NCBI GenBank assembly: GCA_946536225.1
Contig: CAMNEE010000001.1
Location: forward strand, 677,730 to 741,729
Length of the DNA: 64,000 bases
Direction: 5' to 3'
From: UBA6985 sp946536225
GTDB taxonomy: Bacteria > Bacillota_I > Bacilli_A > RF39 > UBA660
Of this stretch, positions 26,266 to 34,705 are shown in pieces. The notes under the pieces are model-generated. The model was not told the origin of the DNA, searched no databases, and saw only the letters and a list, made by a program, of their open reading frames with translations. The first letter of the stretch is position 1; each line of letters starts with the position of its first letter. The translations under genes and the position numbers were made by a program.

Positions 26266-26958
26266 TTATAAAATATAGTCTATGTATTTTTTCATGTTAA
26301 TCATATTCATATCTATATTAAGTTCATTAAGTAAATCAATTATTTTATTTATATCATCATTTTTAAGTAGTTTTATTTCTATAAATTTACCAATATTTAA
26401 TACATCATCAAAGTTAATAATAAAGATATCTATTTTATAAGTTTCTCTTAATTTATCAATTATACCAAGTTCTTTTAAGCCTAATTTGTTAAGAATAATA
26501 CTCATATTATCAATATTATCTATTTGAACATCATATTTAGAAAAATGATGATCATCTATTTTTTCTTTAAAGTTTAAAATATATTTACCATTTTCATTTC
26601 TTATTCTTAACCAGTTATTATTACTAGTCTTATAATATTTATCTATTTGATGTAATTTATTACTTTTATTAGATTTATTATTAATTTTATATTCTATATT
26701 TTTAAAAGTAGTATTATCTACTTTTAATCTTATAGATATTTCATCATTTGTATTATCACTATAAGAGTCATCTATTAAATATAGAAAACTAACATTAAAG
26801 ATATTAGATAGATTATATAGCATACTAATATCAGGAACTGTTCTTCCATTTTCCCAGCTTGAGATAGTTTTTTCTGAGATGAATAATTTGTCTCCTAATT
26901 CACTTTGTTTTAAGTTATTTTCTATTCTTAACTTTCTTATCTTCTCTCCTATATTCAT
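26266..26958 (-). CDS. XRE regulator with C-terminal CYTH-like domain
   Basis: 230 residues. Residues 4-60 are a Cro/CI helix-turn-helix (LKQSELGDKLFISEKTISSW). From about 72 to the end a CYTH (CyaB/thiamine-triphosphatase) domain is readable: EISIRLKV as the ExExK strand, YYKTSNNNWLRIRNENGKYI, FIEIKL near the end. CYTH domains bind triphosphate-containing ligands in a barrel with metal ions. The last Glu/Lys set is imperfect, so ligand sensing rather than hydrolysis is likely. It is encoded 22 bases downstream of an NTPase-CYTH enzyme with the same barrel type, which hints at a shared ligand. Confidence 0.75.
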   Translation of the reverse strand: MNIGEKIRKLRIENNLKQSELGDKLFISEKTISSWENGRTVPDISMLYNLSNIFNVSFLYLIDDSYSDNTNDEISIRLKVDNTTFKNIEYKINNKSNKSNKLHQIDKYYKTSNNNWLRIRNENGKYILNFKEKIDDHHFSKYDVQIDNIDNMSIILNKLGLKELGIIDKLRETYKIDIFIINFDDVLNIGKFIEIKLLKNDDINKIIDLLNELNIDMNMINMKKYIDYIL

Positions 26959-26980
26959 AATACAACACCCATTTATTATT

Positions 26981-28081
26981 TTATCTTTTAACTAGTCTTT
27001 TCGCAATGTTAAAGTTGCGGTACTCTGGGTTATCTGTTACTTCTTTTAATACACTTAAGTAATCAGGAATATCTACATTTGCGTGTTCATCATTAAGTTC
27101 AATTTCAAGAATAGCAACATTCTCATTAGTTGGATAAATATCAATTTCAAAATATTGATTGTTATAGCATAAGCAGTATCTTGTTTTAATTATTTGAGCC
27201 ATGTTAGGTTCAGCATTAGCAAGTTCATTTAAATATTCTTTTTCAGTAAGTCTTCTTTCAATTTCAATTCTCTTTATATCACTTATGTTATATTTAATAG
27301 TTAATGTATAAGTATATGCGCCATCCCTTCCTCTTTGTCTAATTCTCTTCTCGTACCTTTCATCACTTCTTAGATAAGTTTGAACAATAGAAACTTTTTC
27401 ACAGTTAGGAAGACTTTCTAAGTAAGCAAGATCAGGAAGTTCTATTAAGAACTTTCTTTCAATTTCATATGTATATGGTTCTTCTAATACACCGGATATT
27501 TCTCTCATAAGTCTTTTCATTTTTTCTTCAAAATCTGTTGAGTTATCAATTACTCTTAAATGAGGATGACCTACCCAGGCATTAAGAGTTTTACTATCAA
27601 GTGCTCTTGCAGTTTCTATATCTTCAGTTCTTGCAGCATTATCTAAGTTATAACTTTCTTCTGCTCCAAGGGCCGCAGTTACTAAATGGAATACTGCATC
27701 ATATCTGCTTCTTGCACTTTCTATATTTTCATTGTTATTTTTTAGTACTTCCCTGAATTCTTCTTCAGTTATATATGCTTTATTATCAAATAAACCACGA
27801 TCACATACTATTAAGAATTTATCACCATTTATAAAGTTTGTACTTTCTACTGCTAAATCTTCTTTTGCTTTTTGATGCTTCATTAGAAGTGATTGAAAGG
27901 CAACACTGTTAGTACTTTCCCAAGGTTTAATACCTGAGTTAATTAATTCTGTTGCACATTCTGAAACAAATAATATTTTATATCCTTTCTTTTCAAAGTA
28001 ATTTTGAATCCATGAAAGTGCTGTTGTTTTGCCAGCACATGGACCACCTGTTAACACGATTTTTTTTATTTCTTTTTCCAT
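26981..28081 (-). CDS. P-loop NTPase fused to CYTH domain
   Basis: 366 residues. Walker A TGGPCAGKTT (11-20) starts an AAA_28-type ATPase/kinase domain with a Walker B-like FLIVCDRGLFDN (89-100). From about 205 a CYTH barrel begins with YEIERKFL, continues IVQTYLRSDERYEKRIRQRG and ends near IEIELND. The fusion is a known architecture in Firmicutes, with proposed nucleotide or polyphosphate chemistry. Start at ATG 28081 is supported by GGGAGG; a GTG 15 bases upstream overlaps that site and is rejected. First of a two-gene unit with the XRE-CYTH regulator. Confidence 0.85.
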   Translation of the reverse strand: MEKEIKKIVLTGGPCAGKTTALSWIQNYFEKKGYKILFVSECATELINSGIKPWESTNSVAFQSLLMKHQKAKEDLAVESTNFINGDKFLIVCDRGLFDNKAYITEEEFREVLKNNNENIESARSRYDAVFHLVTAALGAEESYNLDNAARTEDIETARALDSKTLNAWVGHPHLRVIDNSTDFEEKMKRLMREISGVLEEPYTYEIERKFLIELPDLAYLESLPNCEKVSIVQTYLRSDERYEKRIRQRGRDGAYTYTLTIKYNISDIKRIEIERRLTEKEYLNELANAEPNMAQIIKTRYCLCYNNQYFEIDIYPTNENVAILEIELNDEHANVDIPDYLSVLKEVTDNPEYRNFNIAKRLVKR

Positions 28082-28128
28082 CTTTATCCCTCCCACAATT
28101 TAATTATAAAAGGAAGTATAAAAACCTC

Positions 28129-28147
28129 ACTCTACAATGTGTAGAGT
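28129..28147 (-). promoter_or_regulatory. Palindromic operator candidate before the CYTH gene pair
   Basis: Perfect inverted repeat ACTCTACA-3-TGTAGAGT about 50 bases upstream of the NTPase-CYTH gene. TATAAT-like bases (minus strand of 28103-28108) lie between it and the gene. It is a natural binding site for the downstream XRE-CYTH regulator (autoregulation), which is inferred. Confidence 0.45.
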
Positions 28148-28183
28148 AAAAGAAAAACTGTAGAATTTATTATTCTACAGTTT
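28145..28183 (-). terminator. Terminator of the 352-residue unknown gene
   Basis: Stem AACTGTAGAAT/ATTCTACAGTT with TTTTTCTTTTACT downstream. The 38-base block is repeated with one mismatch at 29419-29456. Confidence 0.85.
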
Positions 28184-28208
28184 CTTGTTTAATCTTATCT
28201 TATAATTA

Positions 28209-29267
28209 TTATTTGTTTTTTGGAGTTTTTGGCTTATATGCTCTTAACTTATTAACATTATTTGGACTTCTTTTAGACGCTTCTTCTTCGTATTTTCTTC
28301 TTCTAAGTTCTTCCAAATTGTTTTCTAAACTCCATCCATAATTTTGTTTTATGAAATCGTGTTGTTTAGCATTTAATCTACTAATATATTCATCAGCCAT
28401 TCCATCAATAGTACTATTAAGAAATGGAGCTAAATTATTTGCAACTATTGATTCAGGTACCTCTTCAATAGTTTCATAATAAATATAATCTTCTGGCATG
28501 CTTGTAACTTTAGATTTATCTGGCCATTTCTTTAAAGGTTTCCCAGTCATTATTTCTCTTAATCCATTTTCACCTTTTTTAGCATAAACAAATGAAAACG
28601 AAATATATTTATCTTTTGTGTTGCCAGTAAAATCTATCTTATCGTCTATAACTTCTCTTTTTACTGTATATGTATGTTCAAAGTCATCATTATAATATTC
28701 TGTTTTTGTTTCTTCATATGAATAATTTTGAAAATAAACTTTATAATATATAATTTTGTTAGCATCAGCTGCTTTATGAAGAGTATTTTTTCTTTTAAAA
28801 TCTATATGATTAAGCGCAAGGTCTATTTCACGAACAGGTTTATCTATTCCAAACATTCTTTTAATAGGATTTAACCCTAGGTAATATTTACAAATAAATG
28901 ATCTTAATATCCATTCTTGCTCAAGTACTTCAGGAGAAAAATAATCATTTCCGTTTTTCTCTACGAGTAACTCATATTTATTCCATTCTTCCTTAACTCC
29001 ATCTAATTCTACTTCTTCATTTGGCATCAAATCTTCATTAGCTTTTATAGTTACATCAACAAGCTCTGCCCATTTTTTATATTCAATTTCAAATGTTTTA
29101 CTATAAACATCATAATTAATATTTTCATTTAAATAACGTTCAAGACAAGACAAATATACAAGAAATTGTCTTCTTTGACTTGGTATTTTAAAATTAATTT
29201 TACCATTGTTCATTGATATTAATTTTATTCTTTCTTTTTCTATTCTTTCAACTGTCATTTTAGTCAT
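28209..29267 (-). CDS. Protein of unknown function, 352 residues
   Basis: A hydrophilic, cytosolic protein of helical character. The start ATG 29267 has GAGGTGAT upstream. Notable stretches: RRQFLVYLSCLERYLNENIN, EQEWILRSFICKYYLGLNPI, and a basic C-terminus (SPNNVNKLRAYKPKTPKNK). I do not recognise a domain. It is a single gene placed between glmS and the CYTH pair, bracketed by two almost identical terminators, which suggests it was inserted next to an existing terminator. Confidence 0.6.
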   Translation of the reverse strand: MTKMTVERIEKERIKLISMNNGKINFKIPSQRRQFLVYLSCLERYLNENINYDVYSKTFEIEYKKWAELVDVTIKANEDLMPNEEVELDGVKEEWNKYELLVEKNGNDYFSPEVLEQEWILRSFICKYYLGLNPIKRMFGIDKPVREIDLALNHIDFKRKNTLHKAADANKIIYYKVYFQNYSYEETKTEYYNDDFEHTYTVKREVIDDKIDFTGNTKDKYISFSFVYAKKGENGLREIMTGKPLKKWPDKSKVTSMPEDYIYYETIEEVPESIVANNLAPFLNSTIDGMADEYISRLNAKQHDFIKQNYGWSLENNLEELRRRKYEEEASKRSPNNVNKLRAYKPKTPKNK

Positions 29268-29418
29268 ACTATCACCTCAATTCTTTTTACTATAATCTAT
29301 ATATTTATAAAAATCAAATAAAACATGAAGAAATTACTCTTATTTTTATTACATAGTATTTTTTTCTTAAAGCAATTATTTAAACTAACATTAAAAGAAT
29401 AAAATAAGTAACATGTAT

Positions 29419-29456
29419 AGTAAAAGAAAAACTGTAGAATTAATTATTCTACAGTT
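29419..29456 (-). terminator. Terminator of glmS
   Basis: Stem ACTGTAGAAT/ATTCTACAGT with TTTTCTTTTACT on the 3' side; the glmS stop codon is in the loop. Near-identical copy of the hairpin at 28145-28183. Confidence 0.85.
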
Positions 29457-31189
29457 ACTGACTTAGCTAAGTTCTTTGGTTTATCTATATCACATCCACG
29501 TTTAATTGCTACAAAGTAAGCAATTAATTGAAGAGGTGGTACAGTTATTAATGGTTGTAATTTTTTATGTATCTTAGGAATAATAATTTTATTCTCAAAG
29601 TTAGCTTCTTTCGTACTAATATAAATTGGATTAGCACCTCTTGAAATAACTTCTTGTAAATTAGATAAAGTCTTATCATATATTGAGTCATCAGTTAAAA
29701 TACCAAATACTACTGTTCCTGGATTAATCAAAGAAATAGTACCATGTTTTAACTCCCCTGCTTGATAAGCTTCACTATGAATATATGATATTTCTTTAAG
29801 TTTTAGAGAACCCTCCATGGAAATAGCATAGTCTACTTTTCTACCTATGAAGAATACATCTTCATGTTTATAAACTTGATCTGCTAACTTTTTATAAAAC
29901 CCAGTTTTATCAAGCATTACTTTTAATAAACTAGGTAGTTTTTTAATGTCTTTAAGATAGGCTTCATCTGGATTAATTTTATAAGAAAGTAAACTTAAAA
30001 CTAATACTTGAAGGATGAAGGCTTTAGTAGTAGCTACTGCTACTTCTCTTCCTGCTTCAATTAAAAGTTTATATTTACATTCACGATGAATAGTTGAACC
30101 TTCCGCATTTACTATTGCAAGAGTATCTACACCTTTATCAATAGCCATACGCATTGCTGCAATAGTATCTGCTGTTTCTCCACTTTGAGAAATAAGAATT
30201 ACTAAAGTATTTTTATCATAGATAATATTTCTATATCTATATTCACTTGCTACGTCTATCTCAACTTTTATTCCATCATCTTCAAAGAAGTTCTTACCAA
30301 TCATACCTGCATAATAAGCACTCCCACATCCAACTATGTGAATATTCTTATACTTCTTAATATTAATTAAATCATCAAGTTTATTTATATATTTATCTAT
30401 TAGGTTAGATATAAGAACTGGTTCTTCCATGATTTCTTTCATCATGTAATGATCGTATCCAGCTTTAGAAATAGATTCTTCAGTTAAATCACTTTCTAAA
30501 ACTTGTCTATAAACATTCTTTCCATTTTTAATAATTGAGTAACCATTCTTATCAATTGTTGCTATTTCATTTTTACCAAGTAATACATAGTTTCTAGTGT
30601 ATTTAAGAATGGCACCAATATCACTTGCTATAAAGTATTCTCCATCTGATACTCCAAGGATAAGAGGAGACTCACATCTTACTGCAAATAACTTCTTTTG
30701 ATCATCAAAGATAATACCTAATGCATAACTACCATTTAACTCAGCAATTGCTTTTTCAATTGCTTTATATGGATTATCACTATAATAAAAGTCTATTAGA
30801 GCAGCTATTACTTCAGAATCTGTATCTGAAGCAAATTTAACTCCTTTTTTAATAAGTTTTTCTTTTAATTCAGATGCATTTTCAATAATACCATTATGAA
30901 CAATAGTTACTTTACCTACTTTATGAGGGTGAGCATTAGCCTCTGTTACACCACCATGTGTTGCCCACCTTGTATGAGCAAGTCCAATATTAGAATCAAT
31001 TAACTTAGTTTTATTAACTTTATCTTCTAAATTTTTAATTTTTCCTACACTTTTAATAATTTGTGTATCTTCATTTCCTAGAAGTGCTATACCACTGGAA
31101 TCATAACCCCTATATTCCAACTTTTTAAGACAATCAATTAAAACATCTGCAGTGTTTTTCTTGCCTATGTAACCTACAATTCCACACAT
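29444..31189 (-). CDS. glmS: Glutamine-fructose-6-phosphate aminotransferase (isomerizing)
   Basis: 581 residues, close to the usual length of about 600. The N-terminal amidotransferase begins MCGIVGYIGKK with Cys2 as the nucleophile, then RGYDSSGIAL and LAHTRWATHG. Two SIS domains follow (ILISQSGETADTIAAM; IGRKVDYAISMEGSLKLKEI) and the conserved C-terminal DKPKNLAKSVTVE. It makes glucosamine-6-phosphate for cell-wall precursors. It starts nine bases after galE, so there is no leader and no glmS ribozyme. The pair supplies UDP-sugar and amino-sugar precursors. Confidence 0.95.
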   Translation of the reverse strand: MCGIVGYIGKKNTADVLIDCLKKLEYRGYDSSGIALLGNEDTQIIKSVGKIKNLEDKVNKTKLIDSNIGLAHTRWATHGGVTEANAHPHKVGKVTIVHNGIIENASELKEKLIKKGVKFASDTDSEVIAALIDFYYSDNPYKAIEKAIAELNGSYALGIIFDDQKKLFAVRCESPLILGVSDGEYFIASDIGAILKYTRNYVLLGKNEIATIDKNGYSIIKNGKNVYRQVLESDLTEESISKAGYDHYMMKEIMEEPVLISNLIDKYINKLDDLINIKKYKNIHIVGCGSAYYAGMIGKNFFEDDGIKVEIDVASEYRYRNIIYDKNTLVILISQSGETADTIAAMRMAIDKGVDTLAIVNAEGSTIHRECKYKLLIEAGREVAVATTKAFILQVLVLSLLSYKINPDEAYLKDIKKLPSLLKVMLDKTGFYKKLADQVYKHEDVFFIGRKVDYAISMEGSLKLKEISYIHSEAYQAGELKHGTISLINPGTVVFGILTDDSIYDKTLSNLQEVISRGANPIYISTKEANFENKIIIPKIHKKLQPLITVPPLQLIAYFVAIKRGCDIDKPKNLAKSVTVE

Positions 31190-31198
31190 AATAATCTC

Positions 31199-32206
31199 CT
31201 AGTTTTTATTCATCTTTTCAAAATTAAAGGCATCTTTTAACATATCTTCTAGTGTCTTTGTTGCAGTCCAGCCAAGTTCTTCTTTCGCTTTTGTTGCATC
31301 TGAATAGCACTCTGCAATATCTCCAGGTCTTCTATCAACTATTTTATAAGGTACTTTTACATTATTAACTTTTTCAAAAGCCTTTATAATTTCAAGAACA
31401 CTATAACCTGTTCCTGTTCCTAAATTATAAATGTGTAATCCTTTACCATCTTTATTTAATTTATCTAAAGCTTTTATATGACCAATTGCTAAATCAACTA
31501 CATGAATATAATCTCTTACTCCAGTTCCATCTTTAGTTTCATAGTCATCTCCGTATACGCTTAAATATTCAAGTTTACCTGTTGCTACCTTTGATACATA
31601 TGGTATTAAGTTAGCAGGTATTCCATTTGGATTTTCTCCAAGTAATCCACTTGGATCTGCCCCGATAGGATTAAAGTATCTTAGTATTGCAATATTAAAT
31701 GTATTATCAGATTCATATAAATCTTTTAATATTCTTTCTACCATTAGCTTAGATGTTCCATATGGATTAGTTGTACCTCCTGTACGAGCAGTTTCAGGAA
31801 TTGGTACCTCATCAGGTGTACCATATACAGTTGCAGAACTTGAGAATACTAACTTTTTAACATCATACTTTTTCATTACAGTTAAAAGTGTTAATACTGA
31901 TGAAACATTATTAATATAGTATTCTACAGGTTTTTTAACTGACTCTCCAACTGCTTTGTAAGCAGCAAAGTCGATTACTCCATCTATATTTTCCTTTTTA
32001 AAAATATTATCTAAAAAAGATTCATCATTCATATCACCTTGATAGAATGTAATATCTTTCCCAGATAACTCTTTTATTCTATCAACTACTTCAATTTTAG
32101 AATTGCTTAGGTTATCAAGTATTGCAACATCGTATCCATTCTTAAGTAGATAAAGTGATGATTCACTTCCAATGTAACCTAAACCACCAGTTACTAGTAT
32201 TTTCAT
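31199..32206 (-). CDS. galE: UDP-glucose 4-epimerase
   Basis: 335 residues. Rossmann motif VTGGLGYIGS at 5-14, the catalytic Ser/Tyr pair in FSSSATVYG and YGTSKLMVE, and ILRYFNPIGADPSG characteristic of GalE. It interconverts UDP-glucose and UDP-galactose for polysaccharide synthesis. ATG 32206 is set by a perfect AGGAGG. An upstream extension of 35 codons crosses a hairpin and is not credible. Cotranscribed with glmS. Confidence 0.93.
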   Translation of the reverse strand: MKILVTGGLGYIGSESSLYLLKNGYDVAILDNLSNSKIEVVDRIKELSGKDITFYQGDMNDESFLDNIFKKENIDGVIDFAAYKAVGESVKKPVEYYINNVSSVLTLLTVMKKYDVKKLVFSSSATVYGTPDEVPIPETARTGGTTNPYGTSKLMVERILKDLYESDNTFNIAILRYFNPIGADPSGLLGENPNGIPANLIPYVSKVATGKLEYLSVYGDDYETKDGTGVRDYIHVVDLAIGHIKALDKLNKDGKGLHIYNLGTGTGYSVLEIIKAFEKVNNVKVPYKIVDRRPGDIAECYSDATKAKEELGWTATKTLEDMLKDAFNFEKMNKN

Positions 32207-32219
32207 AACATCCTCCTTT

Positions 32220-32238
32220 ATAAGACTTCTAGTCTTAT
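32220..32238 (-). promoter_or_regulatory. Hairpin directly upstream of the galE ribosome site
   Basis: Perfect stem ATAAGACT/AGTCTTAT with a three-base loop, ending three bases before the AGGAGG site. It could affect translation start or be an operator. Confidence 0.35.
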
Positions 32239-32251
32239 GTATTATTATACC

Positions 32252-32297
32252 ACAAAAAAAGTAAGTATATTTTTCTTGTAAAAAATGGTACTTACTT
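32252..32297 (-). terminator. Terminator of the HD hydrolase gene at 32292
   Basis: Stem AAGTAAGTA/TACTTACTT with a 21-base loop and seven U on the minus strand; overlaps the stop codon. Confidence 0.75.
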
Positions 32298-32852
32298 ATA
32301 TGTATTTTCATATAATAATTTAAGAAGTTTAACTATATCTCTATCGTATATAGTACGTGAGTAATCAAAGTATAAAATCTTATCTCTTAAACTTGGTAAA
32401 AGTGAAATAATTGAATCTAATTTTTGATTATGTTTCAAACATTCATTCCATCTATTTACTCCTAACCAAGCAAGTTTATCAGCGTCTTTAATTAATAGTC
32501 CTTCTATAGTTTCAGGACTCATATTCCATTTATGATTAACAATAGCCTTATAACACTTATCTATAAAAGTCTCATCATAATTTCTTTTAATCATTTCGTG
32601 TTTTAACATATCTGCACTTATTTTTTCATGATTAAGAGGATCTTTCATACGACCAACATCATGCCAATAGGCAGATATAATAGATACTTCTTTATCTATA
32701 TCCTCATTGATATTATCTAGTAATTCTTTTGTATAATTAACAACATCCACTACATGACTCATATTATGCTCATAGTCATTTATACTATTCATATAAGACT
32801 TAGCTATATCGATAAGTTCTTTATATTTTTCTTCTATTAATTCATAATTCAT
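32292..32852 (-). CDS. HD-domain hydrolase
   Basis: 186 residues. Metal-binding set of the HD family: His in HNMSHVVDVV, the HD pair in AYWHDVGRM, His in VNHKWNMS and Asp in LIKDADKLAWLG. Cytosolic, likely a phosphohydrolase of unknown substrate (yfbR/yedJ-like group). The ribosome site is weak (AAAAGAGC). First gene of the minus-strand unit here is the DUF898-like gene; this one follows the 88-residue gene by 13 bases. Confidence 0.8.
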   Translation of the reverse strand: MNYELIEEKYKELIDIAKSYMNSINDYEHNMSHVVDVVNYTKELLDNINEDIDKEVSIISAYWHDVGRMKDPLNHEKISADMLKHEMIKRNYDETFIDKCYKAIVNHKWNMSPETIEGLLIKDADKLAWLGVNRWNECLKHNQKLDSIISLLPSLRDKILYFDYSRTIYDRDIVKLLKLLYENTYK

Positions 32853-32864
32853 AGTTGCTCTTTT

Positions 32865-33131
32865 CTACATTGTACGTTTTCTTACTAGTCTATTTTGATA
32901 ATTATTTTTTATTTCATATACACTTTTACATTTAGTTATTACTTCCTCTGTAAACTCTACTGCTTCTTCAATAGTTTCAAAAGATAAAGATAGATCTACA
33001 TCACTATCTACATAGACATCTAACTTATATCCTTCTTCTTTTGAACTTATGCTAACATAGAATCTTGATAATGAAATAAAGAATGAATTATCTCCAATAA
33101 ACCAATGATCAAGTTTTAATCTTCTACTCAT
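32865..33131 (-). CDS. Small protein of unknown function, 88 residues
   Basis: Starts MSRRLKLDHWFIGDNSFFIS after AGGTGAT. The central part alternates strands (YKLDVYVDSDVDLSLSFETI) with a C-terminal helix and basic tail. No domain recognised. It lies between the DUF898-like and HD genes with short gaps, likely one transcript. Confidence 0.55.
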   Translation of the reverse strand: MSRRLKLDHWFIGDNSFFISLSRFYVSISSKEEGYKLDVYVDSDVDLSLSFETIEEAVEFTEEVITKCKSVYEIKNNYQNRLVRKRTM

Positions 33132-33142
33132 AATATCACCTT

Positions 33143-33454
33143 TTAGTTTACAAAATGCGTATGTTTAACTTTCCATTTTTTTAGAGCAATAGATAGCCAA
33201 AAACTATAAATGCCAAAAGTTATTATTGTAAGTAGTAACCATTTTATCCAATTACCAAATAATTGGAATGCACTTCCATCAAAATACAATCTTCTACCAT
33301 TTATTACTGTATGTTTTATTTCCCAGTTATAAACCATACAGCATGCCCATGGATAACAAATACCAAATGTAATAACAGTTATAAATCCACCTAATAACTT
33401 CCATCCAATTAATTGAAATAATCCTCCATCAAAATATGATTCATTTTGTTTCAT
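33143..33454 (-). CDS. DUF898/YjgN-like small membrane protein
   Basis: 103 residues with two tandem halves, each YFDG(G/S)xFQL-xxxW-hydrophobic helix. The repeats SYFDGGLFQLIGW and LYFDGSAFQLFGNW are followed by ITFGICYPW and ITFGIYSFW. This duplicated aromatic pattern is typical of the DUF898 (YjgN) membrane family, role unknown. It probably has two to three membrane passes. First gene of a small unit with the 88-residue and HD genes. Confidence 0.75.
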   Translation of the reverse strand: MKQNESYFDGGLFQLIGWKLLGGFITVITFGICYPWACCMVYNWEIKHTVINGRRLYFDGSAFQLFGNWIKWLLLTIITFGIYSFWLSIALKKWKVKHTHFVN

Positions 33455-33493
33455 ACATACACTCCTTTATACACATTCTTATAAATATTATAC

Positions 33494-33522
33494 AAAAAAA
33501 GATTAAGTATTACTACTTAATC
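33494..33522 (-). terminator. Terminator of the GNAT gene pair
   Basis: Stem GATTAAGTA/TACTTAATC with a seven-U run on the minus strand. Confidence 0.9.
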
Positions 33523-33534
33523 ATTTTTATGTAA

Positions 33535-34017
33535 TTATAACTTCTTTATATCAACTAACATTCTAGGATGATATCCTTTTTTGTTATAAAAGTTAATGGC
33601 TGACTCATTATAAGCAAATACATCTATTAAGACATATTCACATCCAACTGATTTAAAGTATTCTTCCATCTTACTTATAAGTAAGTTTCCTACTCCATTA
33701 CTTCTTATTTTAGATGTAACTATTAGTTCAGTTATTCTTCCTCTTCTAGGACATTTATAATCAAGATAATCATATTCATCATAAGGAGGAATAGTTCCCA
33801 TTATTAAACCTACTGCCTTTTCATTTTCAATTGCAAGGAAACACTTACCTTCATTATTCTTTACATCTTCCAAGTCAACAACAGCCATCTTATCTCTATA
33901 ATCTAGATGAAGCTCGTCTAAGTGATCTTGATCAATAGTTAAAATGTATTCTTCAAGTTCAACTAGTAAGTCTTTAACGTCATCTAAATATTTTTCATTA
34001 TATTCAATTATTTCCAT
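33535..34017 (-). CDS. GNAT-family N-acetyltransferase
   Basis: 160 residues. Acetyl-CoA site in the pattern RGRITELIVTSKIRSNGVGN followed by LLISKMEEYFKSVGCEYVLI, then AINFYNKKGYHPR, a standard GNAT C-terminus. Substrate unknown. It starts eight bases below the stop of a second GNAT gene, so the two form an operon. Confidence 0.85.
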   Translation of the reverse strand: MEIIEYNEKYLDDVKDLLVELEEYILTIDQDHLDELHLDYRDKMAVVDLEDVKNNEGKCFLAIENEKAVGLIMGTIPPYDEYDYLDYKCPRRGRITELIVTSKIRSNGVGNLLISKMEEYFKSVGCEYVLIDVFAYNESAINFYNKKGYHPRMLVDIKKL

Positions 34018-34025
34018 ATAACACC

Positions 34026-34502
34026 TTATCTACTAGAAAACATAAATACATCTTCTACACCATCATTCTTAGTAGTATATTTCCCTTCTGTATATTCATT
34101 TATGATATTCTTCCAGAAAGAATAAGCAGTCGGGTTATTTTCCATTGGTTGAACTTCCCAGTCACCTTTATACATATTAAAGATATCATAAGCTACTCTT
34201 TTACCTATATGATTTCTTCTATAATAAGGCATGATTAAAAACTCTGCTATACACTTTCCTGTTTCATTAAATTTTAGGTTTTCATTTACCATGACCATAC
34301 CAACATATTTGTCATTGCTTTTAACAAAATAGGCATCTCTATCTTCATCAGTAAAATAATTATCAAACCAACCATAATCAAATAAGCATTCATCATTAAG
34401 CTCATTATCAATATATTGAGAACCATCATATAAAGAAAACTCCAATAAGCGATATAATTTTTCTTTTTCTTCAGGTTTTACTTTTACTATTTCATAATCC
34501 AT
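34026..34502 (-). CDS. GNAT-family N-acetyltransferase
   Basis: 158 residues. Motif A reads AEFLIMPYYRRNHIGKRVAY, a good Q/RxxGxA-type acetyl-CoA loop, and the C-terminus has ENNPTAYSFWKNIINEY. The short form resembles acetyltransferases that act on small amines. Divergent from the TasA-like gene at 34706; the shared 200-base gap contains repeated TTTACA operators. Confidence 0.8.
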   Translation of the reverse strand: MDYEIVKVKPEEKEKLYRLLEFSLYDGSQYIDNELNDECLFDYGWFDNYFTDEDRDAYFVKSNDKYVGMVMVNENLKFNETGKCIAEFLIMPYYRRNHIGKRVAYDIFNMYKGDWEVQPMENNPTAYSFWKNIINEYTEGKYTTKNDGVEDVFMFSSR

Positions 34503-34572
34503 ATAATCACATCCTTTAATTATTATAACATCTTTTTACAATCTTTTTCTTATAATATGATCAATTTATTTC

Positions 34573-34680
34573 TTTACATGTGCTGTGTAAATTATACATT
34601 TTTACATATGTAAAATGTTATGTATAGTTTTTCTTTTTTACACTTGCAAAAGAGTAAAATTTACATATAGTATGTATAAT
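34573..34680. promoter_or_regulatory. Array of TTTACA inverted repeats in a divergent promoter region
   Basis: Four TTTACA elements occur at 34573, 34601, 34637 and 34660. Three are half of inverted repeats: TTTACA-7-TGTAAA (34573-34591), the perfect palindrome TTTACATATGTAAA (34601-34614) and TTTACA-10-AGTAAA (34637-34658). A TTGCAA (34644) and several TATA-like -10 boxes, including TATAAT at 34675, lie among them. The layout suits cooperative binding of a dimeric regulator controlling the TasA-like gene at 34706 and perhaps the GNAT pair. Confidence 0.5.
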
Positions 34681-34705
34681 TAAAATATAAAAAGAGGTGA
34701 CAACT

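Noticed and set aside
25820..26958. Fic toxin with XRE antitoxin
   Set aside because: The Fic-type His is missing and the XRE protein carries a CYTH domain and pairs better with the upstream NTPase-CYTH gene.
28129..28185. Short CRISPR or repeat array
   Set aside because: The repeats are a single palindrome and a terminator stem; there are no regular units or spacers.
31190..31198. glmS ribozyme
   Set aside because: Only nine bases separate galE and glmS, so the ribozyme cannot be present.
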